Shown here: one piece after another, positions 1 through 5,465 of the stretch
Layout: each line of letters starts with the position of its first letter
How positions within the stretch are numbered: the first letter of the stretch is position 1
Assembly: GCA_030618475.1 (NCBI GenBank)
Contig: JAUXDG010000202.1
Coordinates: 1-5,465, forward strand
Length of the DNA stretch: 5,465 nucleotides
From: Gammaproteobacteria bacterium
GTDB taxonomy: Bacteria; Pseudomonadota; Gammaproteobacteria; DSM-19610
Reading direction: 5' to 3'
The notes under the pieces: generated by a model
What the model was told of the DNA's origin: nothing
What the model saw: only the letters and a program-made list of their open reading frames with translations
Databases searched by the model: none
Program-made: the position numbers and the translations under genes

Positions 1-117
1 CGTGTAATGGTTTCTACCACTGCCCGTCATATGGCCTTGTTTAAGAAACATGGTGCCAACCGGTTCCCAGCCATAGGGGCCGCCCAATTCGCTGCTCCAG
101 ATTCCGTTTAAATTCAT
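1..117 (-). CDS. Small protein, possibly GrlR-like (partial, N-terminal 39 codons)
   Basis: An open frame begins at an ATG at 117-115 and runs off the left edge, giving 39 residues that begin MNLNGIWSSELGGPYGWEP and end at the window boundary. The first in-frame stop upstream is TAA at 174-172. The only other usual start codon between it and the ATG is a GTG at 132-130, which overlaps the ribosome binding site, so the ATG is preferred. A GAGG ribosome binding site (130-127) lies 9 nt upstream. There is no signal peptide or membrane segment, so the product is probably cytoplasmic. The pattern of an N-terminal 'G-W-S' strand, a Gly-rich turn, 'G-T-M-F-L' and then 'G-x-x-x-G-x-G-R-N-H-Y' resembles the small beta-barrel GrlR-like family, named after a negative regulator of type III secretion. 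That comparison is from memory on a fragment and is weak. It is the last visible gene of the minus-strand run, 65 bp after the phosphatase gene. Its leader can fold (see the repeat at 119-166), which could control its translation. Confidence 0.6.
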   Translation of the reverse strand, partial: MNLNGIWSSELGGPYGWEPVGTMFLKQGHMTGSGRNHYT

Positions 118-118
118 C

Positions 119-166
119 CTGTTTCGCCTCACGCATGAGATTATGGGCTCATGATACAAGAAACAG
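119..166 (-). repeat. Nested inverted repeat in the leader of the leftmost gene
   Basis: Two perfect inverted repeats are nested. The outer arms are CTGTTTC (119-125) and GAAACAG (160-166), 7 bp. The inner arms are CATGAG (134-139) and CTCATG (148-153), 6 bp, around an 8-nt loop. In the minus-strand transcript the 3' outer arm ends one base before the start ATG, and the GAGG ribosome binding site (130-127) lies in the internal loop between the stems. No U-run follows, so it is not a standard intrinsic terminator. It could be an RNA switch that limits ribosome access, or a two-part DNA operator. Confidence 0.5.
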
Positions 167-182
167 ATTGCTTACACGACAA

Positions 183-1562
183 TCAGTTGCCGGGCCTCAG
201 TTCGCTGGCGGCGATTGCACGCTGCCATTTTTGCCTGCCGCTGGCATCAAGCACGCTGATGGTCAGGCGCCGTGCCTTGGCGGGGCCGGAGAAGTCGAGC
301 TGGCAGAAATTCCGTTCGCCGACGAAGGTATCCGGCAGCGGTGGGATGCTGATCGATGAGTAGGCCTTGTGCCGTGGACCGGCGGTGAGTGGTGAACAGC
401 TCAACTCGTAGAGCGGGTAATTGTTCTCACGTTTCAGTTTTGTCAGCGCGGTGAAGTGTACATCGCCATTGAGAAACAGCACGCCGCTAATGCCGGTTTC
501 GTTCAACCAGCCGAGAAAATCCGAACGTTCCGCGGGAAAGTTGTGCCAGCTTGCCCGGTTCTTGCGCTGATTCAGCATCTGGCCGCCGCTGGCGATGATC
601 TTGAACGGTGCTTTCGACTGAAGCAGCGCATCCTTTAGCCAAGCAAGCTGCTCCCTGCCCAGCATGCTTTTATCCGGCGTGTCCGGGGCCTTGTCACTGT
701 TGCGCTTGTAACGGTTATCCAGCAGGAAGAAGTCGACGTCCCTGAAGGTAAAGTAGGTGAAGATTCCCGGTTCTCCCGGCAGGCCGTAAGCCGGGTTTGA
801 CCAATAGCGCTTGAAAAGGGTCAGGCTCTGGTCTTTCAGAATGAAGCTGCGATTGGCATCGTCGGGTCCGTAATCGTGATCGTCCCAGATGGCGTAATGG
901 TGGGTACTGCGCAACAGCGGCTGAAGTGCAGGCAGGGCGCGGGTATGACGATAGCGTTCCGCCATGCCCCAGCGGCTGTCGACGTCGGCCTCGCGCGTGT
1001 ACACGTTGTCGCCCAGCCACAGCATCATGTCGGGTGATTGCTCGGCGATGCGTGTGAAAATGCCGTAGCTGTCGCCGTAGAGCTTTCCGGGTCGATCGTA
1101 GGCGGCGTCGTTGATGTAGGCACAGGAGCCGGTGACAACACGGAACGCTGGCGGTTCGGAGCGCCATTTCCATAATGGTTGGGTATGGAACATCAGCTCG
1201 CCGGGGATCCTGACTGGCTCTCCATTCAGCTTGACGCCGTAGCTATAGCTGGTTCCCGGATCAAGGTCGTCGATTTCGATGTGTGCGGTAAACTGTTGTT
1301 CCGGCTTGAGTGGCAATGCTTTGCTCGAACGGACCTGCTCGGGATGCCCGTCAGGCCAGTAATCCAGCACGACTTCAGCGGCGCTGCTGCCCTGCAACCA
1401 GATGGTGACGGCGCGCATCGCGCTGTGACCGGGCATGGGGCCGGAGGTCAGTTGAGGCTGTTCTTCCGGCGGCGCAGTAGCGGTGCGCGGCGACGCTATA
1501 GCCGCCGCTGTAGCAAGCAGGAGACCGAGTACTGAAGCAATGGCAAAACGCGTGTTGCGCAT
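183..1562 (-). CDS. Secreted PhoD-family alkaline phosphatase / phosphodiesterase
   Basis: This 459-residue protein is predicted to hydrolyse phosphate mono- or diesters outside the cytoplasm. Residues 1-24 look like a Sec signal peptide: MRN-R, a hydrophobic Leu/Ala core, then an Ala-rich stretch with likely cleavage near AIA-SP. An N-terminal beta domain with the family's 'GPM' opening (about 41-129) precedes the metallophosphatase domain. Core motifs are GSCAY with Cys147, LGDNVY with Asp185 and Asn186, WDDHDYG (Asp227, Asp228, His229, Asp230), LLDNRY (Asp282, Arg284) and NGDVH (Asn365, Asp367, His369). All expected metal ligands appear present, so it is probably active. Characterised PhoD is Fe/Ca-dependent and acts on diesters as well as monoesters; the substrate here is unknown. 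I chose ATG 1562 because it gives a clean signal peptide and has GGAG 11 nt upstream. An in-frame GTG at 1595 would put a charged extension before the signal peptide and has no ribosome binding site. It follows the channel gene by 57 bp on the same strand, so co-transcription is likely. Confidence 0.9.
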   Translation of the reverse strand: MRNTRFAIASVLGLLLATAAAIASPRTATAPPEEQPQLTSGPMPGHSAMRAVTIWLQGSSAAEVVLDYWPDGHPEQVRSSKALPLKPEQQFTAHIEIDDLDPGTSYSYGVKLNGEPVRIPGELMFHTQPLWKWRSEPPAFRVVTGSCAYINDAAYDRPGKLYGDSYGIFTRIAEQSPDMMLWLGDNVYTREADVDSRWGMAERYRHTRALPALQPLLRSTHHYAIWDDHDYGPDDANRSFILKDQSLTLFKRYWSNPAYGLPGEPGIFTYFTFRDVDFFLLDNRYKRNSDKAPDTPDKSMLGREQLAWLKDALLQSKAPFKIIASGGQMLNQRKNRASWHNFPAERSDFLGWLNETGISGVLFLNGDVHFTALTKLKRENNYPLYELSCSPLTAGPRHKAYSSISIPPLPDTFVGERNFCQLDFSGPAKARRLTISVLDASGRQKWQRAIAASELRPGN

Positions 1563-1573
1563 GGGGTGTCTAT

Positions 1574-1577
1574 CTCC
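1574..1577 (-). promoter_or_regulatory. Ribosome binding site deciding the phosphatase start
   Basis: GGAG on the minus strand lies 11 nt before ATG 1562. The spacing is slightly long, but the alternative GTG at 1595 has no comparable site. The remainder of the 57-bp gap (1563-1619) shows only an 8-bp palindrome CCGATCGG (1585-1592), with no stem plus U-run. I therefore see no terminator between the channel and phosphatase genes. Confidence 0.5.
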
Positions 1578-1619
1578 AATAAATCCGATCGGCACAGCGT
1601 GGAATCAAAGTGGCGAGGG

Positions 1620-3065
1620 TCAGGCTTTTGCGGCGATGATGCGCTGTAAGGCGTCGGTGCGCAAATCGATCAGGTTGGCGAGTTGGTGGGCCGTCTGCGG
1701 GTGTATTTCGAGCAGTGATTCCAGCGATGTGAGTGGAATCCGTAATACCTCGAGGTCTGTGTCAGCGACAATCGATGCCGGGTTGGGCTGGCCGCGGGTC
1801 AAGGCGGTTTCGCCGAACAGTTCGCCCTCACCCAGTTGCAGAATCTCGCTGGCCTCAGCTGCCTCAGCCTGGTAAAGGGTGGTTGCCTGGCCGGCGTCTA
1901 TGATATAGACCGCCCCGCTCATTTCTCCCTGCTGGAGAACGGTTTCGCCGGCACCGAACCAGAGCCGGTCGGCGTCCTCGGCAAGTTGCCGCAACTGCGA
2001 CTGCTCCAGGTCCGCCAGCGCTGCGACGCCGGCCAGACGGGTCACCGCAGGCTCGATGTCCGCTGTTGCCTGGGGTTGTTCTTTCACCTGGTATTCGAGT
2101 GCCGTCGGCAGGGGCAGGCGCAGGCCGGCGCGTTGGGCGGCGTACCACACCCGGGTGGTGTAGGTGTCGATGAGCTTGCGGTACAGTTTGGGGTTGTCGA
2201 GACACAGCACCGCCTGGTAGCGGATACGGTCGTTCTGAAATTCGACAGCATGGGCCTTCGGGGACGGCTCGGTTGCCACATGGGGTGTTTTCAGGGCGGT
2301 GTTGCGCAGCATGTCCTTGACCCGGTTGGGGGGATCATCCAGGGCGAAAGCGAAGCTTACCCGAACGGTCTGCAGGCGCGTGGGAGCCGAGAAGTTTATG
2401 ATTGTTTCGCGGCCAAGTGCCGAGTTGGGCATGACCAGCAGGTTCCTGTCGACGGTGCGCAGGTGAACGGAGCGCCAGTTGATCTGCACCACTTCGCCGC
2501 GATTGGAACCGACCTCGATCCAGTCGCCGATTGAAAACGGCCGCTCGAACAGCATGGCGATGCCGGACATCAGGTTGCCCAGCGTTTCCTGCAGGGCCAG
2601 GCCGAGTACGATGGAACCGACACCCAGTGCCGCGATCAGGCCGCCCAGGTCGCGGCGCCAGACGACGGAGAGGACGATTGCTGCGCCGATCACCACCAGC
2701 AACACACGCAGCAGGTCCTGGAACAGTTTGGGTGCACGGGAGCGCCAGGTGCCGGCTGCGGCCTGTTCAAACAGCAGCACGTTGACAAACAGCAGTACGG
2801 CGTAGATGACGCTGATCCAGAACAGCGTGGCGACGCTGCGCATGGTGGCGGAGTCGGCTTCCAGCCCGACAATCTTGCTCAGGAAAACATAGAAAATCAG
2901 AAAGGGGAGGACACCGTTGCGAATGGCGCGGAAGATACTGGCAAGCGGGCGGCCTGCGCGATCGGCGCGATAGATCGCTTCACCGAGGACCACGACCAGA
3001 ATCTGGAAGCCGAGAATCAGACCGATGCCCCAGATAAACCAGTCGGTGTGCAGCAGGTCTGCCAT
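1620..3065 (-). CDS. MscS-type channel with C-terminal cyclic-nucleotide-binding domain
   Basis: This 481-residue inner-membrane channel belongs to the MscS superfamily, in the subgroup fused to a CNMP-binding domain (called bCNG channels). Five hydrophobic segments are visible: about 9-31, 47-67, 78-100, 115-136 and the pore helix at 139-173. The pore helix carries the MscS signature of small Gly/Ala residues (GLIAALGVGS, GLALQETLGNL). The MscS beta domain follows, with FERPFSIGDWIEVG (173-186) and LLVMPNSALG (209-218), then the alpha/beta vestibule to about 325. A CNMP-binding domain spans about 340-460, with ETVLQQGEMSGAVYII and the phosphate-binding cassette GELFGETAL (413-421). Glu419, the ribose contact, is kept. 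The usual 'PR(S/T)A' is PNPA (427-430), so the phosphate-binding Arg is Asn428. ATG 3065 is preferred over an in-frame GTG at 3098 because it overlaps the cyclase stop as TGATG and gives a normal N-terminus. The channel is probably gated or tuned by the messenger of the upstream cyclase; that is inference. Confidence 0.92.
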   Translation of the reverse strand: MADLLHTDWFIWGIGLILGFQILVVVLGEAIYRADRAGRPLASIFRAIRNGVLPFLIFYVFLSKIVGLEADSATMRSVATLFWISVIYAVLLFVNVLLFEQAAAGTWRSRAPKLFQDLLRVLLVVIGAAIVLSVVWRRDLGGLIAALGVGSIVLGLALQETLGNLMSGIAMLFERPFSIGDWIEVGSNRGEVVQINWRSVHLRTVDRNLLVMPNSALGRETIINFSAPTRLQTVRVSFAFALDDPPNRVKDMLRNTALKTPHVATEPSPKAHAVEFQNDRIRYQAVLCLDNPKLYRKLIDTYTTRVWYAAQRAGLRLPLPTALEYQVKEQPQATADIEPAVTRLAGVAALADLEQSQLRQLAEDADRLWFGAGETVLQQGEMSGAVYIIDAGQATTLYQAEAAEASEILQLGEGELFGETALTRGQPNPASIVADTDLEVLRIPLTSLESLLEIHPQTAHQLANLIDLRTDALQRIIAAKA

Positions 3066-3067
3066 CA
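3063..3067 (-). promoter_or_regulatory. TGATG stop/start overlap coupling cyclase and channel
   Basis: Read on the minus strand, the cyclase stop TGA (3067-3065) shares its last base with the channel's ATG (3065-3063). A GAGG lies 13 nt before this ATG, farther than ideal, so termination-reinitiation by the same ribosome is the likely route. This kind of overlap usually keeps two products in a fixed ratio and indicates a shared function. Confidence 0.8.
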
Positions 3068-5170
3068 GGCGGTTTTCGCCTCTGCCTCGCTCAGGCACCA
3101 GAGCGGGATTCCACTGTCTGCTGTTTCCAGCCGTCGGAAGCTGTACAGATCTTCGACCTTGTCGCGGACCGCCGTGGTGATGACAATACTCCCGGGCGAA
3201 CCCCGTTTGCGGGCGAGATCCGCCTGCAGTACGGTCTCACCCCAGATGTCATAGATGAACTTGTCGCGTCCCACAATACCGGCTACTACGGGCCCTGCGC
3301 TGATGCCCACCGTCAGGCGCAGATCAAGAGCGTGTTCAGCATTGAAACGTCTCACGGTGCGATGCATTTCCCGGGCGAAATCGATAGCCCGGCGGGTGTG
3401 GTCCAGCAGCGGTGTGCAAAGACCACAGGCCGCCATGTAGGTGTCACCGAAGGTCTTGATTTTCTCTATACCGAAGCGTCCGGTAGCATCGTCGAACGTC
3501 GACACCAGTTCATTGAGTAAGGCCACCGATTCATGGGCAGGCACGCTGTCGCAGAACTGAGTAAAACCACCCAGATCGGCAAACAGCACGCTGACATCCG
3601 GCACGCTGTCGGCAATATTCTTCTCGCCACTTTTGAGGCGCCGTGCAACGCTCTCCGGCAACACGCTCTGTAACAGCCTTTCATTTTCCCGGTTGGTTTC
3701 CTGGACCAGCCGGGTTTGATCGCGCACGCTTTCAACCATTTCCTTGAATGAGCGGGCGAGGTCGCCAATTTCGTCCTTGGCATCTGTGTCGATCTGAACG
3801 TCTTCATCGCCGAGACCCGCCTGGCGCACCCGGTTGATGAGTTCGTTCACCGGCCGCACGAATGAGCTCGCCAGCAGCATCACGATCAGCGTGATCGCCA
3901 GCATGATGAGCGCTGACTGTATCAGCGTATCGCGGGCGAGCTTGCGCATCGGGGCGAAAGCTTCATCGAGATCCATTTTGCCGATAATGGCCCAGCGGAA
4001 GTCCGGAATGTTCAAGGGTGCCCAGGAGGCCAGAATATCCGTACCACGATAACCTTCGGTGACACCGGTTCCGGTACGGCCCTGCAGGGCTTCATCGACA
4101 GCGAAGGTGCGCACAGGCTGGATCAGGATGGAGGACTCAAACTCCAGCATGCGTTCAATCGTTGTTTCATCCAGACGGAAGGCGCGCATGTCCCTGGCGT
4201 AGGCCTCCGGATCCTCGATCAGGAAACGGGAGTGCGAACGCATCAAACGATCTTCCCCGACCAGGATGGTCTCTCCGGTTTTGCCGAGACCATCGCGTTC
4301 CCATTGGCCACCGCCGGTCATGACCTGTTTGATTTCCTTGTTGGAAATCTGCAACGCCAGTACAGCGATCGCTTCTCCCTCGACGAAAATGGGGGTGGCA
4401 ACAAAGGCCTGGGAGCGGGAATAGGAGGGCCGGAACCTGGCGTAATCAATCATGCGCACCAGGCCTTGATCGGGTGTGCGCTGGATGCTGCGGAACAGCT
4501 CGGCAAGATTGCTGGTGTCGTAGGGTCCGTCAATAAGGTTAGTGGCGAAATCCACCTCTTTGGCCACGCTGTAGACAATATCGCCGGTTTCAATGTCGAT
4601 GATAAACAGGTCGTGGTAACCCAGCTTTTCAGCCATCCTGCGAAACTGCGGATGGTGCATGGCGTGGGCGCGCGCATAGGCGTTATCGTCAGCGATCTCC
4701 GTCAATTGCTGCTTGGCCTTCACCGGGAAGCGGTTGGCTGCGATGTACTGGTATTGCAGATAGCGTGCGACAGGCGTATCCGGCAGGTGTGTAGCAACAG
4801 AGGGTCTGCCTTCCACACGATTGGCCAGTTTCGGAATGAATTCCTCTCTGTAAAAGGTTTCCAGTTGCGCATCCCACTGTGTGTTCTCGCCGACATCTTG
4901 CAGTTTGCGGTAGGCCTGGAGGAACTCGCTCGCCGCCTTTCGAGTGAATGGACCCTCTGCTATACCCTCGGCCTCAAGTTTCAGATCATTCAGATAGCTC
5001 TCGATACGTTGGGCTTTAATGGCCCTCAGACTCGTCAGCTGGTTGAAAACACTGTCACGCAGCGCATTGTAACTGGCATAATAGCTCAGCGATGCCACCA
5101 CCGCGATGGATATGGCGCTGATGCTGAGCAGCATCACCAGCAGCCTGGATTTGATGCTCAGATTTGCCAC
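3065..5170 (-). CDS. Cache-HAMP-class III nucleotide cyclase receptor
   Basis: This 701-residue membrane receptor is predicted to make a cyclic nucleotide in response to an extracytoplasmic signal. TM1 is about 9-30. A large Cache-like sensor (about 32-413) includes LFIIDIETGDIVYSVAKEVDF (188-208), a PIF...GEAIAVLALQIS strand and the 'GLGKTGETILVGEDRLMRS' block (294-312). TM2 is about 414-437. A HAMP domain follows (about 438-488; Pro440 and DEIGDLARSF). A coiled linker with LLQSVLPESVARRLKSGE leads to the cyclase domain (about 525-695). Metal ligands Asp532 (FADLGGFT) and Asp576 (FGD) are present, as are the adenine-selecting Lys570 (EKIKT) and Asp641 (YDIWG), which favour ATP. In an ungapped alignment the catalytic Asn is Leu648 and the transition-state Arg is Leu652. 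The GTG start at 5170 is the only usual start before TM1: an in-frame TAG lies 27 nt upstream, and GGTGA sits 4 nt before it. It is probably the first gene of the minus-strand operon. Adenylate cyclase is the best guess, but activity is uncertain. Confidence 0.9.
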   Translation of the reverse strand: MANLSIKSRLLVMLLSISAISIAVVASLSYYASYNALRDSVFNQLTSLRAIKAQRIESYLNDLKLEAEGIAEGPFTRKAASEFLQAYRKLQDVGENTQWDAQLETFYREEFIPKLANRVEGRPSVATHLPDTPVARYLQYQYIAANRFPVKAKQQLTEIADDNAYARAHAMHHPQFRRMAEKLGYHDLFIIDIETGDIVYSVAKEVDFATNLIDGPYDTSNLAELFRSIQRTPDQGLVRMIDYARFRPSYSRSQAFVATPIFVEGEAIAVLALQISNKEIKQVMTGGGQWERDGLGKTGETILVGEDRLMRSHSRFLIEDPEAYARDMRAFRLDETTIERMLEFESSILIQPVRTFAVDEALQGRTGTGVTEGYRGTDILASWAPLNIPDFRWAIIGKMDLDEAFAPMRKLARDTLIQSALIMLAITLIVMLLASSFVRPVNELINRVRQAGLGDEDVQIDTDAKDEIGDLARSFKEMVESVRDQTRLVQETNRENERLLQSVLPESVARRLKSGEKNIADSVPDVSVLFADLGGFTQFCDSVPAHESVALLNELVSTFDDATGRFGIEKIKTFGDTYMAACGLCTPLLDHTRRAIDFAREMHRTVRRFNAEHALDLRLTVGISAGPVVAGIVGRDKFIYDIWGETVLQADLARKRGSPGSIVITTAVRDKVEDLYSFRRLETADSGIPLWCLSEAEAKTA

Positions 5171-5196
5171 GGGTTCACCATGACGAGGCTTTTCTG

Positions 5197-5227
5197 TCTA
5201 TAAATGCGTGGGCGCATAGTGCGTAAA
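5197..5227 (-). promoter_or_regulatory. Possible sigma-70 promoter of the cyclase operon
   Basis: On the minus strand, TTTACG (5227-5222) resembles a -35 box with 4 of 6 matches. It is followed after 17 bp by TTTATA (5204-5199), overlapping TATAGA (5202-5197, 4 of 6 matches with 19-bp spacing), as -10 candidates. Transcription would start close to the GTG at 5170, leaving a short leader. The matches are modest. The location, directly upstream of the first gene of the run, is the main support. Confidence 0.3.
5204..5217. repeat. Short inverted repeat within the putative cyclase promoter
   Basis: ATGCG (5204-5208) and CGCAT (5213-5217) flank a 4-bp spacer. The repeat fills the gap between the proposed -35 and -10 elements, where a bound repressor would block polymerase. 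It is short enough to occur by chance. Confidence 0.35.
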
Positions 5228-5239
5228 CCTAACAGGTTT
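5225..5239. repeat. Inverted repeat overlapping the putative -35 box
   Basis: AAACCT (5225-5230) and AGGTTT (5234-5239) form a perfect 6-bp inverted repeat around AAC. In RNA it could extend outward by two G-U wobbles and a C-G pair to 5222-5242. It overlaps the proposed -35 of the cyclase promoter and lies in the region shared with the divergent gene, so it is a candidate operator. It has no T-run and is not a terminator of either gene. Confidence 0.4.
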
Positions 5240-5309
5240 GTGAGGCTTCCGCACCACTGGCTGACTGTTGATAAAAGCGCTGCCCAGCTTGTTTCTTCGG
5301 GTGCCATGG

Positions 5310-5315
5310 TTTAAT
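5310..5315 (+). promoter_or_regulatory. Possible -10 element for the rightward gene
   Basis: TTTAAT matches the sigma-70 -10 consensus at 5 of 6 positions and lies 44 nt before the ATG at 5360. The best -35 nearby is TTGTTT (5289-5294), only 15 bp away, which is short. No stronger candidate is visible. Confidence 0.25.
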
Positions 5316-5359
5316 TTGAGCGGTTACCAATAGCAGTTTCATTCCCATGAGGTTAACGG

Positions 5360-5465
5360 ATGCACATCATTATCAAGCGACTCAAGCGCTGGCTCGTGCG
5401 GGCGATCTCGGTATTTCTGCCCCAGGATAAGGCCATCGCCCTGGACCGCTGGCGGCGCGGCCAGG
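5360..5465 (+). CDS. Unidentified protein, partial (N-terminal 35 codons)
   Basis: An open frame starts at ATG 5360 and runs off the right edge. A GAGG ribosome binding site (5349-5352) lies 7 nt upstream. An in-frame TAA at 5354-5356 rules out a longer product, so the start is well fixed. The 35 visible residues, beginning MHIIIKRLKRWLVRAISVF, are strongly basic with interspersed hydrophobic residues, followed by LPQDKAIALDRWRRGQ. This could be an amphipathic helix that sits on the membrane or binds nucleic acid. There is no clear signal peptide or full membrane span. I do not recognise the family. It is divergent from the cyclase operon, with 189 bp between the two starts, and could share its control region. 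Confidence 0.65.
   Translation, partial: MHIIIKRLKRWLVRAISVFLPQDKAIALDRWRRGQ

Noticed and set aside
119..166. Intrinsic terminator after the phosphatase gene
   Set aside because: The stems are AT-mixed with an internal loop, and the outer arm leads directly into a start codon without a U-run.
1585..1592. CCGATCGG palindrome between the channel and phosphatase genes
   Set aside because: An isolated 8-bp palindrome is expected by chance in sequence of this composition and has no partner or flanking signal.
1563..1595. Upstream GTG start (1595) extending the phosphatase by 11 residues
   Set aside because: It has no ribosome binding site and would put a charged extension ahead of an otherwise normal signal peptide.
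1836..2534. A 232-codon plus-strand open frame opposite the channel gene
   Set aside because: It is antisense to a clear MscS/CNMP-binding gene, its protein has no recognisable domain, and its composition fits a shadow frame.
3066..3098. Upstream GTG start (3098) for the channel, inside the cyclase 3' end
   Set aside because: The ATG at 3065 gives a normal hydrophobic N-terminus and the typical TGATG coupling. The extension encodes a charged stretch explained by the cyclase frame.
3180..3240. Frameshift in the cyclase explaining the missing Asn/Arg
   Set aside because: Neither alternative frame restores the expected motif, and the conserved PG and following strand resume in the same frame with exact family spacing.
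4232..5203. A 323-codon plus-strand open frame opposite the cyclase gene
   Set aside because: It lies fully antisense to the cyclase sensor region, which has recognisable domains. Its own translation shows no family motif, and long antisense frames are common in GC-rich genes.

Overview
The window looks like a piece of a moderately GC-rich Gram-negative chromosome, most plausibly a gammaproteobacterium. This is inferred from codon use, a Sec-type signal peptide on a periplasmic-type phosphatase and the signalling families present; no marker gene fixes the taxon. There are no RNA genes, insertion sequences, CRISPR arrays or long repeats.

Four genes lie on the minus strand in what looks like one transcription unit, read from right to left. 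(1) A two-membrane-segment receptor of 701 residues has an extracytoplasmic Cache-like sensor, a HAMP domain and a class III nucleotide cyclase domain (3065-5170). (2) An MscS-type channel of 481 residues carries a C-terminal cyclic-nucleotide-binding domain (1620-3065). Its ATG overlaps the cyclase stop codon as TGATG. (3) A secreted PhoD-family phosphatase/phosphodiesterase of 459 residues follows after 57 bp (183-1562). (4) After 65 bp comes the first 39 codons of a small protein that may be GrlR-like, cut by the left edge (1-117). At the right end, a divergent plus-strand gene starts at 5360 and runs off the window; I cannot identify it.

The main interest is the cyclase-channel pair. A receptor that makes a cyclic nucleotide is translationally coupled to a channel built to bind one, so the pair reads as a complete pathway from external ligand through second messenger to ion or osmolyte flux. 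Both partners are off-consensus at key positions. The cyclase keeps both metal aspartates and the adenine-selecting Lys/Asp, but has Leu in place of both the catalytic Asn and the transition-state Arg. The channel keeps the ribose-binding Glu but has Asn where the phosphate-binding Arg normally sits. The pair could be tuned to an unusual nucleotide, could use alternative residues, or could have lost nucleotide chemistry.

Non-coding stretches are short. The 189-bp divergent region (5171-5359) holds two inverted repeats over a possible cyclase promoter. The 65-bp gap before the leftmost gene holds a nested two-stem inverted repeat with that gene's ribosome binding site in its internal loop.
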